A stretch of 64,000 nt of DNA from Hyphomicrobiales bacterium (GTDB lineage: Bacteria; Pseudomonadota; Alphaproteobacteria; Rhizobiales; Aestuariivirgaceae): NCBI GenBank assembly GCA_025359265.1, contig JANYHB010000002.1, forward strand, positions 62,001-126,000. Reading direction: 5' to 3'. Shown here piece after piece: positions 42,354-51,113 of the stretch. How positions within the stretch are numbered: position 1 is the stretch's first letter; every line of letters begins with the position of its first letter. The position numbers and the translations under genes are program-made. The notes below the pieces were generated by a model, which saw nothing but the letters and a program-made list of their open reading frames with translations, had not been told where the DNA came from and searched no databases.

Positions 42354-42925
42354 TGAAAAAGCGCTTCGAAGTGCCTGATCATGCCTTGTGGGAGGAAGTG
42401 AAAACCTCGGTTTCTCCCATCAAGCGCGCAAGGCGCAGCAAAGCGAAAGTTGAACTAATTCCTCAGGCGCTTGCAACCTTCTCCCAAGCAATACCCGCAC
42501 GGTCTGCGCCAAGAGCAGCGCCATCGGCTGCCCCAGCGCTTGCCCTGTTTGATCGCCGGACAGCCCAAAGGCTGGGGCGCGGCCAATCAGAGCCTGAAGC
42601 CCGCATTGATCTCCACGGCGAAACACTGGATAATGCCCGCTTTGCTCTGCTCCACTTTCTGTCAGCGCGGCGAATGCAAGGCTTGCGGCTGGTTTTGGTG
42701 ATCACCGGAAAGGGTTTTTCACCCTTCGCTCGCCACACGCTGCATGGATTAAGCCATTTCAACACACCCGAACGCGAGGGGAAAATCCGCAGGGAGTTGC
42801 CCATGTGGTTGGAAGAAACCCAGTTTCGCGTTCATGTGGTTGGCTTCCAACCTGCCCATCCGCGCCACGGCGGTGGCGGGGCATTCTATGTGCGTTTGCG
42901 CAAGCACGAGAAAGCACGTTCATGA
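42353..42925 (+). CDS. Smr domain protein
   Basis: About 190 residues. The first 80 are basic and low-complexity; the C-terminal Smr domain (about 83-187) starts with Arg-Ile-Asp-Leu-His-Gly-Glu-Thr-Leu and has Val-Ile-Thr-Gly-Lys-Gly followed by Gly-Gly-Gly-Gly-Ala-Phe-Tyr-Val-Arg-Leu-Arg. Smr domains nick or bind nucleic acids, and recent work on other families links them to ribosome rescue, but the role of this group is open. Its ATG overlaps the mltA stop and its stop overlaps the XRE gene, so the three are one unit. Confidence 0.88.
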   Translation: MKKRFEVPDHALWEEVKTSVSPIKRARRSKAKVELIPQALATFSQAIPARSAPRAAPSAAPALALFDRRTAQRLGRGQSEPEARIDLHGETLDNARFALLHFLSARRMQGLRLVLVITGKGFSPFARHTLHGLSHFNTPEREGKIRRELPMWLEETQFRVHVVGFQPAHPRHGGGGAFYVRLRKHEKARS

Positions 42926-43275
42926 CTCCCTTTGGTGCAAGGCTGAGGAAGTTACGTCAACAAAGAGGCCTCACTCAAGCCAAAATGGCAAAAGCCGTTC
43001 AAGTGTCACCGGCTTATCTTTCGGCCCTCGAACACGGCAAGCGCGGGCGGCCCAGCTGGCATCTCGTCCAGTCGATCATTGCCCATCTCAATATCATCTG
43101 GGACGAAGCGGAGGAGTTGATCAAACTGTCCCGCGTTTCTCATCCGAAAATCACTGTCGATACCAGGGGCCTTTCGCCCCTCGCCACTGAGCTGGCCAAC
43201 GAACTTTCAATCCGCATCAGCAAACTGGACGATGCAAAACTTTCTGGCCTGCTTGAGAGCTTGAAATCAAACTAA
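42922..43275 (+). CDS. XRE-family helix-turn-helix regulator
   Basis: A 117-residue protein with an N-terminal helix-turn-helix: [13 protein letters not shown], then [15 protein letters not shown]. The C-terminal half is helical without a ligand motif I recognise. The start overlaps the smr stop (ATGA). Its target is unknown. It precedes the ahcY promoter palindrome, but nothing links it directly to that site. Confidence 0.88.
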   Translation: MTPFGARLRKLRQQRGLTQAKMAKAVQVSPAYLSALEHGKRGRPSWHLVQSIIAHLNIIWDEAEELIKLSRVSHPKITVDTRGLSPLATELANELSIRISKLDDAKLSGLLESLKSN

Positions 43276-43277
43276 CG

Positions 43278-43297
43278 ATATAAAGATATCTTTATAT
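43278..43297. promoter_or_regulatory. Perfect 20-bp palindrome upstream of ahcY
   Basis: ATATAAAGATATCTTTATAT is a perfect inverted repeat without spacer, 58 bp before the ahcY ATG. It resembles operators of ArsR-type regulators (SahR/SamR) that control SAM and SAH recycling genes in Proteobacteria. Its symmetry, position and AT content fit a repressor site over the promoter. Which protein binds it is an inference. Confidence 0.75.
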
Positions 43298-43354
43298 AGC
43301 TCTTGCCGCCTGTTATGGCGCGTGCTAGGGCAAGGCGAAATTCAGGAGACACGC

Positions 43355-44761
43355 ATGGCAAAAGCCCACGATTATCACGTTGCAGATATTAAATTGGCCG
43401 AATGGGGCCGCCTCGAACTCGGCATGGCCGAAATTGAAATGCCAGGCCTCATGGCCACGCGAGAGGAATATGGCAGAACCCAGCCTCTCAAGGGCGCGCG
43501 CATTTCAGGCTCGCTGCACATGACCATTCAGACCGGTGTTCTGATTGAGACTTTGAAAGCGCTCGGCGCTGATGTGCGCTGGGCCTCTTGCAACATTTAC
43601 TCGACGCAAGACCACGCTGCCGCCGCTATCGCAGCTGCCGGCACGCCAGTTTATGCCGTCAAGGGCGAAACCTTGAAGGAATACTGGGAGTACACCGGCA
43701 AGATTTTTGATTGGCCAGACGGCCAGCCTTCAAACATGATCTTGGACGATGGTGGCGACGCAACGCTTTATATTTTGCTCGGCGAAAAAGCCGAAAAAAA
43801 TCCAGCGCTCATTGCCAAGCCAACCAATGAGGAAGAAGAATGCCTTTACGCAGAAATTGCCAAGCGCATTAAAAACCAGCCCGGCTGGTTTGAAAAACAG
43901 CGCAAGGCCATCATTGGTGTATCGGAAGAAACCACCACCGGCGTTCACCGCCTTTATGAAATGCAAAAGAAGGGTGATTTGCCTTTCCCCGCCATCAACG
44001 TGAACGACTCCGTTACCAAATCCAAATTCGACAATAAATATGGCTGTCGTGAATCATTGGTTGACGCAATTCGCCGCGGCACCGACGTGATGATGGCTGG
44101 CAAAGTCGCCGTTGTGTTGGGATACGGTGATGTGGGCAAAGGCTCGGCCTCTTCACTTTCCGGCTCAGGTGCCCGCGTGGTTGTCACCGAAGTAGATCCC
44201 ATCTGTGCACTGCAAGCGGCAATGGATGGCTATGATGTGAAAACGCTCGATGACGTTGTGGAGTCCGCAGATATTTTTGTAACGGCCACGGGCAATAAAG
44301 ACGTGATTTCTGCAGAGGACATGCGCAAGATGAAAAATCTTGCCATCGTCTGCAACATCGGCCACTTCGATAATGAGATTGACGTGGCGGGCCTGCGTAA
44401 TCACAAATGGATCAATGTGAAGCCGCAGGTTGACCTTATTGAATTCCCCAAGGGCAACCGCATTGTGCTTCTCTCGCAAGGCCGTCTGGTGAACTTGGGC
44501 AACGCCACCGGCCATCCAAGCTTCGTGATGTCGGCTTCCTTCACCAACCAGACCTTGGCGCAGATCGAACTGTTCACCAATGCCAAGACTGGCAAATACA
44601 AGAACGAAGTTTATGTGCTGCCAAAGCATCTCGATGAAAAAGTGGCTATGCTGCATCTTGCAAAGTTGGGCGCCAAGCTCACCACGCTGAAAGATGAACA
44701 AGCCAGCTATATTGGCGTGGATAAAAAAGGCCCATTCAAGCCGGATTATTATCGCTATTAA
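43355..44761 (+). CDS. ahcY: Adenosylhomocysteinase
   Basis: NAD-dependent enzyme of 468 residues that splits S-adenosylhomocysteine into adenosine and homocysteine, recycling the methyl cycle. The substrate domain has [10 protein letters not shown] and the NAD motif is Gly-Tyr-Gly-Asp-Val-Gly-Lys-Gly. The C-terminus Lys-Pro-Asp-Tyr-Tyr-Arg-Tyr is the conserved tail. The bacterial insert (about 150-190) is present, explaining the length. The ATG at 43355 has an AGGAG ribosome site. Confidence 0.98.
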   Translation: MAKAHDYHVADIKLAEWGRLELGMAEIEMPGLMATREEYGRTQPLKGARISGSLHMTIQTGVLIETLKALGADVRWASCNIYSTQDHAAAAIAAAGTPVYAVKGETLKEYWEYTGKIFDWPDGQPSNMILDDGGDATLYILLGEKAEKNPALIAKPTNEEEECLYAEIAKRIKNQPGWFEKQRKAIIGVSEETTTGVHRLYEMQKKGDLPFPAINVNDSVTKSKFDNKYGCRESLVDAIRRGTDVMMAGKVAVVLGYGDVGKGSASSLSGSGARVVVTEVDPICALQAAMDGYDVKTLDDVVESADIFVTATGNKDVISAEDMRKMKNLAIVCNIGHFDNEIDVAGLRNHKWINVKPQVDLIEFPKGNRIVLLSQGRLVNLGNATGHPSFVMSASFTNQTLAQIELFTNAKTGKYKNEVYVLPKHLDEKVAMLHLAKLGAKLTTLKDEQASYIGVDKKGPFKPDYYRY

Positions 44762-44762
44762 T

Positions 44763-44808
44763 AAAAAAGCCCTCCCCCGTGCTCATCATAAGCGCGGGGG
44801 GGAAGGGC
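44763..44808 (-). terminator. Intrinsic terminator between ahcY and the lactonase gene
   Basis: GC-rich arms at about 44769-44780 and 44793-44808 (GCCCTCCCCCG... and ...CGGGGGGGAAGGGC) form a strong stem. The T-run (complement of 44763-44768) is on the minus strand, so it best serves the leftward lactonase gene; the stem may also slow ahcY transcription. Confidence 0.75.
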
Positions 44809-44857
44809 CCGATGCGGGTGAATTCCATTTGACGTTTTTCTCAAGTGTCTTGGCCAA

Positions 44858-45676
44858 TCATTTAATTCGATAAAATTCCTCTGCCGTCTGCCTGAAAACC
44901 GCTCCCTGATCGGCCTCGCCAACCAGGCTTTTTGCCGTGGCAAACCACTTTGCATAATCTCCATTGAGATTGAGCACCGGCCAATCTGATCCCCACATGA
45001 CGCGCTGCGGCCCGAATTGTTTCAGAACATGGGCCGCATAAGGGCGTAATGTCTCAATGCTCCAACCTGGTAAGGCTTCCGTGGCAAGGCCTGATAGTTT
45101 GCAAGAAACATTCGTCTCTTTGGCGATCACCGCCATCTTTGCGGCCCAGGGCTCAAAAGCCCCGTCGCGAATGGCGGGCTTCATGCAGTGATCAATCACA
45201 ATGCGCATTTTCGGATAGCGCTGAAACAGTTTCAGGAATGGGTCGAGATGCAGTGGAAACCCCAAAGCATCAAAACTGAGATCAAGTTCAACAATGGCTT
45301 GCAAGGCCCATTGCACGTCTGGCCGGTGCATCCATTCCGGGTCCGGCAAATCCTGGATCATCGGCCGAACCCCAGAAAATTTGGGATGCTTGGCTAACCT
45401 TTCAAGCTGCCTGCGATCACCGCGGTTCTCAAAATCGATCCACCCCACCACCTTGGCTACATGATCGGTGGCGTCAGCCAAACCCAACATATATTCGGTT
45501 TCAGCAATGGTTGGCGCTGCTTGCACCAGAACGGACTTGGCAATGCGAGCCGCAGCAAGATGGGGTGCAAGTTCCCGTGGACCGAACGGTTTGGCAATGG
45601 GGGCCGCAGCCTCCCTCACCATCCAGAAATAATCGCCGCGTGCGGGGTTCCAAAAATGCTGATGTGCATCAATCAT
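44858..45676 (-). CDS. Amidohydrolase 2 family, probable sugar lactonase
   Basis: A 272-residue TIM-barrel hydrolase of the COG3618 family that includes L-fuconolactonase and 2-pyrone-4,6-dicarboxylate hydrolase. It starts Met-Ile-Asp-Ala-His-Gln-His-Phe-Trp-Asn-Pro, with the metal-site His-x-His. Later motifs are Ile-Val-Ile-Asp-His-Cys-Met-Lys-Pro and Met-Trp-Gly-Ser-Asp-Trp-Pro-Val. It overlaps the aldose dehydrogenase-like gene by four bases (ATGA), consistent with the enzyme hydrolysing the lactone made by that dehydrogenase. Substrate is inferred, not proven. Confidence 0.86.
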   Translation of the reverse strand: MIDAHQHFWNPARGDYFWMVREAAAPIAKPFGPRELAPHLAAARIAKSVLVQAAPTIAETEYMLGLADATDHVAKVVGWIDFENRGDRRQLERLAKHPKFSGVRPMIQDLPDPEWMHRPDVQWALQAIVELDLSFDALGFPLHLDPFLKLFQRYPKMRIVIDHCMKPAIRDGAFEPWAAKMAVIAKETNVSCKLSGLATEALPGWSIETLRPYAAHVLKQFGPQRVMWGSDWPVLNLNGDYAKWFATAKSLVGEADQGAVFRQTAEEFYRIK

Positions 45677-46695
45677 GATGTTGGTGCACGCGCATCCATC
45701 AGTCCGGCAACCTTCAAATCTTGCCATAACACTTTCGGAATCTTCTTTGAAATTGTCTTTATGTTGAAAGCGATTTGCTGGGTTGAAGATGCACCCGGGA
45801 TGATTGACACAACACAAGGGTGAGCGAGTGGAAAATGCAATGCAGCTTCCGCCAACTTGACTTTATGCCTTTTACAAATGGCCTCGATCGCGGCCACGCG
45901 CTGCATGATGGGCTTGGGCGCTGGATCATAATTATACATCGCTCCTTTCACCGCGCCGGTGGCAAGAATGCCTGAGTTATAAACCCCGCCGAGCACGATG
46001 CCGATGCCACGCTTTTCACACAGTGGCAGGAAGGAGTTGAGCGCTTCCTGTTCAAGCAGCGTGTAACGACCAGCGAGTAAGAAAAGATCAAAGTCACCTT
46101 GCTTGGCCAAAGTCTCGGCACCCTGCCACTCGTTGATGCCCGCACCAAATGCCTTGATCACTTTTTCGTCGCGCAGCTTTACCAGGGCTTTGTAACCTCC
46201 AGCCATAAAGTCTTTGGCATGCGCATCACGCGCTGCCTCGGATTTATGCGTAAAAACATCAAGATCATGCACATAAACAATATCGATAGAATCAAGGCCC
46301 AAGCGCTCCAGCGAGAATTCCAGAGACCGCATGGCACCATCATAACTATAATCATAATTCTCGCGGCGGGTGGGCGTGTCAAAAAATTTTCCGATGCCGG
46401 TGCGCTGAAGGGGCGGGCAGGCTGTAAGCAGCCGCCCAACCTTGGTGGAAAGCACGTAGTATTTGCGGTTTTTGCCGCGCAGAAAATGGTTGAGCCGCGT
46501 TTCCGAAAGCCCCAGCCCATAGAGCGGTGCGGTATCGATATAGCGATGTCCGGCCTTCCACATGGCATCCAAAACTTTTGCGGCCTGTTCTTCAGTCATT
46601 GCATTATAAAGATTGCCAAGGGGTGCGGATCCAAAGCCCAACTGGGTGAACGGAATCGATGCACCTGACGGTGCCTTAAAAATTTTGCGCTTCAT
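45673..46695 (-). CDS. Aldo-keto reductase, aldose 1-dehydrogenase-like
   Basis: A 340-residue aldo-keto reductase resembling D-threo-aldose (L-fucose) 1-dehydrogenases. Visible family marks are Phe-Gly-Ser-Ala-Pro-Leu-Gly-Asn-Leu, Tyr-Ile-Asp-Thr-Ala-Pro-Leu-Tyr-Gly (catalytic Asp and Tyr), Ser-Thr-Lys-Val-Gly-Arg (catalytic Lys) and Tyr-Val-His-Asp-Leu-Asp. It should oxidise a free sugar to its lactone using NAD(P). It diverges from the UxaA-type gene with a 47-bp gap and is translationally coupled to the lactonase gene. Confidence 0.87.
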   Translation of the reverse strand: MKRKIFKAPSGASIPFTQLGFGSAPLGNLYNAMTEEQAAKVLDAMWKAGHRYIDTAPLYGLGLSETRLNHFLRGKNRKYYVLSTKVGRLLTACPPLQRTGIGKFFDTPTRRENYDYSYDGAMRSLEFSLERLGLDSIDIVYVHDLDVFTHKSEAARDAHAKDFMAGGYKALVKLRDEKVIKAFGAGINEWQGAETLAKQGDFDLFLLAGRYTLLEQEALNSFLPLCEKRGIGIVLGGVYNSGILATGAVKGAMYNYDPAPKPIMQRVAAIEAICKRHKVKLAEAALHFPLAHPCVVSIIPGASSTQQIAFNIKTISKKIPKVLWQDLKVAGLMDARAPTS

Positions 46696-46742
46696 CTGTT
46701 CCCTGCTAGTCTATGCCATACAAATCAGAAATTGAGTGAACC

Positions 46743-48275
46743 ATGACTTCCGCCACCCAGCAACCCCCTTCCATGCTCCGCCTCAATGATGCAGACAATG
46801 TTTTGATTTCCACGCGCATTGTGGAAAAGGGCGAAAGCTTCGAGGGAATTGCTGCTGTCGCCAAAATCATGCGTGGCCACAAGATGGCAGCGCAGCCTAT
46901 CGCGCAAGGTGCGGCCATCCGAAAATTTGGTCAGATTATTGGCTTTGCAAAACACAATATCCTCACAGGCGATTGGGTGCATGAGCATAATGTGGTGATG
47001 GGTGAGCTGGCGCATGACTATGCCTTCGCCAAAGAAAGCAAAAGCGAAAAGTTGTTGCCAGAAAATCAACGCGCCACATTTCAAGGCTTTCGCCGAAAAA
47101 ATGGAAAAATTGGTACCCGCAATTATATCGGCATCATGACCTCGGTGAATTGCTCGGCCACGGTTGCCTCGCACATCGCCAAGGAAGTTGAGAAACGCGG
47201 CCTGCTCAAAGCTTATCCAAACATCGATGGCGTGGTGGCCCTCACGCAAGACAATGGCTGCGTGATTGATTATCGCGGCGTGATCTTTGATACGTTCAAG
47301 CGCGCCGCCTGGGGCTATGCCACCAACCCAAATATGGGCGGTGTGATGATGGTGGGTCTCGGTTGCGAAGGCTTTCAAATCCCGCGTTTCAAGGAAGCTT
47401 ACAAAGTGGAAGAGGGAGAAACCTTCCGCACCATGACGATCCAGGAAATCGGCGGCACCCGCAAAACCATTGAAGCTGGCGTCACCGCAGTGATGGAAAT
47501 GCTGCCCACGGTCAATGATGTGAAACGTGAAACCTGTTCCGCCTCAGAGCTGATCGTGGCTTTGCAATGCGGCGGCTCTGACGGATATTCCGGCATTACC
47601 GCCAACCCAGCGCTTGGCGCTGCGGTAGATATGCTGGTGGCCCACGGAGGCACCGCCATATTGTCTGAAACACCTGAAATTTACGGTGCCGAACATCTTC
47701 TCACCCGCCGTGCCGCCACTCCAGAAGTAGGCGAGAAATTGGTCAAAATTATCCACTGGTGGGAAGACTATGCGCGCCGCAACAATATGGAATTGAACAA
47801 CAATCCATCGCCGGGCAATAAGCTCGGTGGCCTCACCACCATTCTCGAAAAGTCACTCGGCGCGGCGGCCAAGGGCGGCACCACAACTTTGCAGGCAGTA
47901 TACAACTATGCTGAGCCAGTCACGGCCAAGGGTTTCGTATTTATGGATACACCAGGCTATGATCCGGTTTCGGCCACTGGCCAGGTGGCGGGCGGGGCTA
48001 ATCTGCTGTGCTTCACCACCGGTCGTGGCTCGGCCTACGGCAACAAGCCTTGCCCTTCCATCAAACTTGCCACCAACACGCCAATGTACAATCAAATGAT
48101 TGAAGACATGGACATTAACTGTGGCGATGTGATCGAAGGCGTTTCACTGGCTGAGAAGGGCCAGCAGATTTTCGATCTTATGCTCAAAACCGCTTCCGGG
48201 CAGAAAACCAAATCCGAGGAATTGGGTTATGGTGAAAATGAGTATGTGCCTTGGTATATCGGTGCCGTGCTTTAG
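46743..48275 (+). CDS. UxaA/GarD-type sugar-acid dehydratase
   Basis: A 510-residue protein of the altronate/galactarate dehydratase family, which removes water from aldonic or aldaric acids to give 2-keto-3-deoxy acids. The N-terminal SAF-like domain (about 10-95) has Gly-Asp-Trp-Val-His-Glu-His-Asn; the main domain starts Gly-Thr-Arg-Asn-Tyr-Ile and has Leu-Gln-Cys-Gly-Gly-Ser-Asp-Gly-Tyr-Ser-Gly and Thr-Thr-Gly-Arg-Gly-Ser. The neighbouring dehydrogenase and lactonase suggest a dehydratase for the resulting sugar acid. The exact substrate is unknown. Confidence 0.88.
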   Translation: MTSATQQPPSMLRLNDADNVLISTRIVEKGESFEGIAAVAKIMRGHKMAAQPIAQGAAIRKFGQIIGFAKHNILTGDWVHEHNVVMGELAHDYAFAKESKSEKLLPENQRATFQGFRRKNGKIGTRNYIGIMTSVNCSATVASHIAKEVEKRGLLKAYPNIDGVVALTQDNGCVIDYRGVIFDTFKRAAWGYATNPNMGGVMMVGLGCEGFQIPRFKEAYKVEEGETFRTMTIQEIGGTRKTIEAGVTAVMEMLPTVNDVKRETCSASELIVALQCGGSDGYSGITANPALGAAVDMLVAHGGTAILSETPEIYGAEHLLTRRAATPEVGEKLVKIIHWWEDYARRNNMELNNNPSPGNKLGGLTTILEKSLGAAAKGGTTTLQAVYNYAEPVTAKGFVFMDTPGYDPVSATGQVAGGANLLCFTTGRGSAYGNKPCPSIKLATNTPMYNQMIEDMDINCGDVIEGVSLAEKGQQIFDLMLKTASGQKTKSEELGYGENEYVPWYIGAVL

Positions 48276-48362
48276 GCCGGCTTAATCCGGCCACGATTCC
48301 ACCGCCATTTGCCCATTTTGCCTGTTCATGAAAGATCAAGACAACAGGGCTAAACTTCTCCC

Positions 48363-50450
48363 ATGGGAGACAAAAAAAACCGGGGCGGAAAACGCGGGCA
48401 AGGCACGCGGCGGATAGAGCCACGCCTTTTTCGCAGCGAGGGCCCAATTTTACGTCCTGAAAAGCGTAAATACGGTGCCAAACGCCGATCTTGGTTTTGG
48501 CGGTTGGCGGGCTTTGTGGTTGTCGCAGGATTTTGGGCCGGCCTTGCGGCTGTTTTGGCTTTTGCCTTTATTTGGTTCTCGTTGGATCAACGCGGCTTGT
48601 TGCAAATACCCAAACGCGAACCGGGGATCATGATCCTTGCCAATGATGGCACGTCGCTGGCGCAAGAAGGTTCATTCTTTGGGGATGCTGCTAAAATTGG
48701 CCAACTGCCAGACTATGTGCCCAATGCGGTTATTGCCATTGAGGATCGCCGCTTCCGTTCGCATCACGGGATTGATCCCATTGGCTTGGCGCGCGCCATG
48801 AGCCGCAATATCTTGAAGGGCCATTTGGTGCAGGGCGGTTCAACCCTCACCCAGCAACTTGCCAAGAACCTCTTTCTCACCCAGGAAAAGACCCTCACGC
48901 GCAAGGCCCAAGAGGCTGTGCTGGCAATTTGGCTTGAGTCAAAATTTACCAAAGACGAAATTATGCAGCTCTATCTCAACCGGGTTTATTTTGGTTCGGG
49001 TGCCTATGGCATTGAGCAAGCCGCCCATACGTTTTTCAACAAATCATCGTCTGAGCTTACGCTGCTGGAAGCGGCCAGGCTTGCAGCCAGCCTAAAGGCC
49101 CCAACCACTTACGACCCCGCCAATAATCCAGATGAAAGCACGGCGCGCGCCAAGCTGGTTTTAGCAGCAATGCAAGATCAGAATTACGTCACCAAACAAG
49201 ATGTCACAGATGCCCTTGACCAGTCAGCAGATGTGGTAACGGTTGATCACTTGCCGGCGCGCCAATATGTGGTGGATTGGGTTGACGGCCAACTCAACCA
49301 ACTGGTGAAGACGTATGATCAATCGATTGTGATCGAAACCACGATCGATCCGGCTATTCAAGCGAATGCCGAAAAAGCGCTGAATATACGCCTGCAACAA
49401 AACGGCAAGAAGCTTGGGGTTTCCCAAGGTGCCATGGTGGTGATTGATAACACCGGTGCGGTGTTAAGTTTAATTGGCGGTCGCTCTTATGCAAAAAGCC
49501 AATATAACCGCGCCTTGAAAGCCGAGCGTCAACCCGGTTCGGCATTCAAAGCCTTTGTGTATCTCACCGCCTTTGAGCAAGGCTTTACACCATCTTCCAC
49601 GCAGGTGGATGAGCCGATTAGGATCGGCAACTGGACTCCTGAAAATTACCAACACCGATATGTGGGAGAGGTTTCTCTCGAACAGGCTTTTGCGCAATCA
49701 ATCAACACGGTTGCTGCAAAACTGGCCGTGAATGTGGGGCCAGACCAAGTTGCCGCAACCGCCAAACGCCTGGGGATATCATCAACCTTAGGCCATGATG
49801 CGTCGCTGGCGCTGGGCACCTCTGAAGTTACACCCCTTGAATTAACGGCCGCCTTTGTGCCGTTTGCAAATGGCGGAACGGCTGTGGCTCCTTATGTGGT
49901 GAAGCGGGTGACCACGCGAGATGGTAAAGTGCTCTATCAACGCCAAGGTGATGGTCTGGGCCAAGTGGTTTCAGCAACGGCGGAAGGCGAGATGAACCAA
50001 CTTTTCCGCGCGGTTGTGCGGCAAGGAACCGGCACCAAAGCACAGTTTGGAAATTGGGATATCGGTGGCAAAACGGGAACCAGCCAAGATTACCGCGATG
50101 CATGGTTCATCGGATTTACCCCATATCTTACAGCGGGCGTTTGGCTGGGCAACGATGATAACTCACCCACCAAGCAAGTAACCGGCGGCTCACTTCCCGC
50201 ACTCATCTGGCGTGATGTGATGGAACCGGCGCATCAAGGCTTGCAATGGATGCCTCTGCCGGGTGTTCCTGAACCGCAGCGGCCATCATCCAACGCATTG
50301 GCTGTGAAGCTGGATCAAGATGGTGAGGGCGTCAACCCAGATCTTTTCAATGCGCCCATCCAATCAACGCCGAGGCAGGCAAAGAACATTTTTGAGCTGT
50401 TATTTGGGAGACGCAACCCGGCCCCACCCCAAGGCAACGGCCTCTACTGA
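48363..50450 (+). CDS. Class A penicillin-binding protein (PBP1 type)
   Basis: Bifunctional peptidoglycan synthase of 695 residues. After a basic cytoplasmic tail of about 45 residues comes one membrane helix. The glycosyltransferase domain has Ile-Glu-Asp-Arg-Arg-Phe-Arg-Ser-His-His-Gly-Ile and Gly-Gly-Ser-Thr-Leu-Thr-Gln-Gln. The transpeptidase has the Ser-x-x-Lys box in Pro-Gly-Ser-Ala-Phe-Lys (about 392), Ser-Ile-Asn, and Lys-Thr-Gly-Thr (about 569). The length is shorter than E. coli PBP1a and closer to the PBP1b/1c-like proteins of Alphaproteobacteria. Its stop is adjacent to the convergent methyltransferase end. Confidence 0.94.
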   Translation: MGDKKNRGGKRGQGTRRIEPRLFRSEGPILRPEKRKYGAKRRSWFWRLAGFVVVAGFWAGLAAVLAFAFIWFSLDQRGLLQIPKREPGIMILANDGTSLAQEGSFFGDAAKIGQLPDYVPNAVIAIEDRRFRSHHGIDPIGLARAMSRNILKGHLVQGGSTLTQQLAKNLFLTQEKTLTRKAQEAVLAIWLESKFTKDEIMQLYLNRVYFGSGAYGIEQAAHTFFNKSSSELTLLEAARLAASLKAPTTYDPANNPDESTARAKLVLAAMQDQNYVTKQDVTDALDQSADVVTVDHLPARQYVVDWVDGQLNQLVKTYDQSIVIETTIDPAIQANAEKALNIRLQQNGKKLGVSQGAMVVIDNTGAVLSLIGGRSYAKSQYNRALKAERQPGSAFKAFVYLTAFEQGFTPSSTQVDEPIRIGNWTPENYQHRYVGEVSLEQAFAQSINTVAAKLAVNVGPDQVAATAKRLGISSTLGHDASLALGTSEVTPLELTAAFVPFANGGTAVAPYVVKRVTTRDGKVLYQRQGDGLGQVVSATAEGEMNQLFRAVVRQGTGTKAQFGNWDIGGKTGTSQDYRDAWFIGFTPYLTAGVWLGNDDNSPTKQVTGGSLPALIWRDVMEPAHQGLQWMPLPGVPEPQRPSSNALAVKLDQDGEGVNPDLFNAPIQSTPRQAKNIFELLFGRRNPAPPQGNGLY

Positions 50451-51077
50451 TCATATCACCCGCAGCGCCATGGCGCGACTGGGCACGGTGCCCAATTCCC
50501 CTGGCATGGAAACATAAGGAACAGTTTCTTCGAGGATTGCAATTTCTCCGGCCCTCAAAAAATCGGCGATCCGCTGGGCGAATCCGGCATCCCAAAGTGT
50601 GTTTTTGACGGTCATCACAATCACCCCGCCCTTGCGGCATATGCGAACCAGCTCGTCCAATCCTTCAGCACCAACATGGCCCGTGGTAAAAACCCCCACC
50701 GCGATGATACCGGCATAGGCCCCATCTGCAAAAGGCAAAGTCTCTCCCAGCGCCAATTTATGAAACGCCGTATAAATCTGCTTTTTTCTTGCCACATCAA
50801 GCATGCCTTGAGAAATGTCGAGGGCTTCAACAATCGGGTATCCCATGATGGAAAGCCACTCGCCAATTAAACCTGTGCCAGCGCCAGCATCAAGAATGGG
50901 TGCCGCACCATGGGGCAAGTAGCGTGATAAAAGCGCCAAGCCAATGGCCGGGTGGCGATAACCTGCCCGCGCCATCTCGGCGTCATAACGATTGGCCCAG
51001 CCATCATAAAGCGCGGCCACTTCGGCAGCGCCCTTGGCATCATAAACCGCGCCCAAATGTCCTTCATGTTTTGCCAT
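50451..51077 (-). CDS. SAM-dependent methyltransferase, class I
   Basis: A 208-residue Rossmann-fold methyltransferase. The SAM motif is Ile-Leu-Asp-Ala-Gly-Ala-Gly-Thr-Gly-Leu-Ile-Gly, with Glu-Ala-Leu-Asp-Ile-Ser as the second acidic motif. The N-terminus has Leu-Tyr-Asp-Gly-Trp-Ala-Asn-Arg-Tyr-Asp, a pattern also seen in small-molecule methyltransferases. The substrate cannot be inferred. It diverges from the phosphotransferase gene with a 36-bp gap. Confidence 0.84.
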   Translation of the reverse strand: MAKHEGHLGAVYDAKGAAEVAALYDGWANRYDAEMARAGYRHPAIGLALLSRYLPHGAAPILDAGAGTGLIGEWLSIMGYPIVEALDISQGMLDVARKKQIYTAFHKLALGETLPFADGAYAGIIAVGVFTTGHVGAEGLDELVRICRKGGVIVMTVKNTLWDAGFAQRIADFLRAGEIAILEETVPYVSMPGELGTVPSRAMALRVI

Positions 51078-51113
51078 TTCACACCTCTCAAAAACAATGT
51101 TAGCGTTTTACCC

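Noticed and set aside
43276..43354. SAH or SAM riboswitch before ahcY
   Set aside because: The leader after the palindrome is too short (under 60 nt) and shows no conserved SAH or SAM-II core; a protein operator explains the site better.
48275..48292. Hairpin GGCCGG/CCGGCC after the uxaA-like gene
   Set aside because: Only six base pairs and no T-run, so it is too weak to call a terminator.
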